From Bacteroidota bacterium (GTDB taxonomy: Bacteria > Bacteroidota > Bacteroidia > Bacteroidales > GCA-2748055), in contig JAAEOI010000243.1 in NCBI GenBank assembly GCA_024244665.1, positions 1 to 7,371 of the forward strand: a stretch of 7,371 bases of DNA. The letters are read 5' to 3'. Made by a program: the position numbers and the translations under genes. Within the stretch, counting starts at the first letter, position 1, and each line of letters begins with the position of its first letter. Below the pieces are notes generated by a model, which saw only the letters and a program-made list of their open reading frames with translations, was not told the origin of the DNA and made no database searches. Positions 6,758-7,371 of this stretch are shown in pieces.

Positions 6758-7371
6758 ATGAAGAAGCTATCATTACTTGCTATAATGGGTCTTGCTACGC
6801 TGTTTGCCTGCCAGCGATCCGTTGACACCTATTCCATTCAGATCGAGGTGGATCAGCAGGAAGTCCTGATGGGCCGCACCGTCAGGGTGGAGGCGCAGAT
6901 GAAAAACCATGATCCTGACCGGAGGATGCTATTGCTTCCCTTTGTGAACGGGCGGCGCTGGGGCTCCCATGAATTTGCGGACGGAGAAGGGAAGGCCGCT
7001 TTTGTCATTCCCCTTCCACATCCAGGGCCTGCATTGATACAGGTCCTTGCGGTGGAGGCTGAAACCGACACCTGGCTGGGACTCCGGGATGAGACCCTGT
7101 TGAGGACCGGGACCTATATGCCGGAAGGGAAAATCCAGTCCAACCTGGAACTGGTGCATGTGAAAAACCGCCAGGTAGAGCGACCTGTTAACGGGAATAC
7201 CCTGTTCGGGGTACAGTGGGAGTCCTGGTTTGTGCCGGGGGGATCATGGATCACTGCACAGGGTCCACCTATAATGGGAATCTATGACTCCACAGATCCC
7301 GATGTATACCGGCAACAGATCCTCTGGTTCATGGACATGGGTGTGGATTTCATCATCCCCGACTGGTCCAA
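6758..7371 (+). CDS. Lipoprotein with GH71/GH99-like barrel start (3' end cut by window)
   Basis: ATG at 6758 opens a frame of 204 codons running off the window. Residues 1-18 are a clear lipoprotein signal (KK, hydrophobic core, LFA-C18). Residues about 25-140 look like a beta-sandwich or Ig-like domain. From about 148 the sequence LFGVQWESWFVPGG, then GIYDSTDPDVYRQQ (174-187) and MDMGVDFIIPDWS (192-204), resembles the first strands of the (beta/alpha)8 barrel of GH99 and related GH71-like enzymes. Those families include endo-acting alpha-mannan and alpha-glucan hydrolases. The catalytic acids would lie beyond the window, so activity cannot be judged. The gene follows the terminator by only 26 bp with no obvious Shine-Dalgarno sequence, so its expression may rely on read-through or a promoter in the beta-helix 3' region. 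An uncharacterised barrel lipoprotein of another family is the alternative. Confidence 0.85.
   Translation, partial: MKKLSLLAIMGLATLFACQRSVDTYSIQIEVDQQEVLMGRTVRVEAQMKNHDPDRRMLLLPFVNGRRWGSHEFADGEGKAAFVIPLPHPGPALIQVLAVEAETDTWLGLRDETLLRTGTYMPEGKIQSNLELVHVKNRQVERPVNGNTLFGVQWESWFVPGGSWITAQGPPIMGIYDSTDPDVYRQQILWFMDMGVDFIIPDWS

Overview
The window looks like part of a glycan-utilisation region from a member of the Bacteroidota. The evidence is a large TonB-dependent receptor with an N-terminal carboxypeptidase-D-regulatory-like domain, a secreted protein ending in a type A Por/T9SS sorting domain, lipoprotein-type signal peptides on both flanking enzymes, and AT-rich gene starts mostly without Shine-Dalgarno sequences. 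No species can be named from the sequence. There are no rRNA, tRNA, CRISPR or transposon features.

Layout. Positions 1-1663 (minus strand, running off the left edge) hold an open frame of at least 554 codons encoding a GH78-type alpha-L-rhamnosidase-like lipoprotein. A divergent intergenic region of about 228 bp (1664-1891) separates it from the plus-strand genes and contains several repeats, a dyad and possible mini-leader ORFs. Positions 1892-4843 encode a 983-residue TonB-dependent outer-membrane receptor. After a 44-bp gap, 4888-6663 encodes a 591-residue exported protein with a probable right-handed beta-helix and a T9SS type A C-terminal domain. A strong intrinsic terminator (6692-6731) closes this pair. 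At 6758, only 26 bp further on, a second lipoprotein starts and runs off the right edge. It has an N-terminal beta-rich domain followed by the beginning of what looks like a GH71/GH99-type barrel.

How they may work together (inference). Two surface or periplasmic lipoprotein glycosidases flank a receptor plus a surface-exposed beta-helix protein. No SusD is present, so the T9SS beta-helix protein occupies the place where a SusD would normally sit. The substrate is not determined. The rhamnosidase-like enzyme hints at a rhamnose-containing polysaccharide.

Most noteworthy: the receptor/T9SS beta-helix pair without SusD; a Glu-to-Asp change at a presumed catalytic position in the GH78-like enzyme; a G8 homopolymer in the receptor coding region; a terminator sitting directly before the downstream enzyme gene; and tiny ORFs whose stops overlap the starts of both divergent genes.
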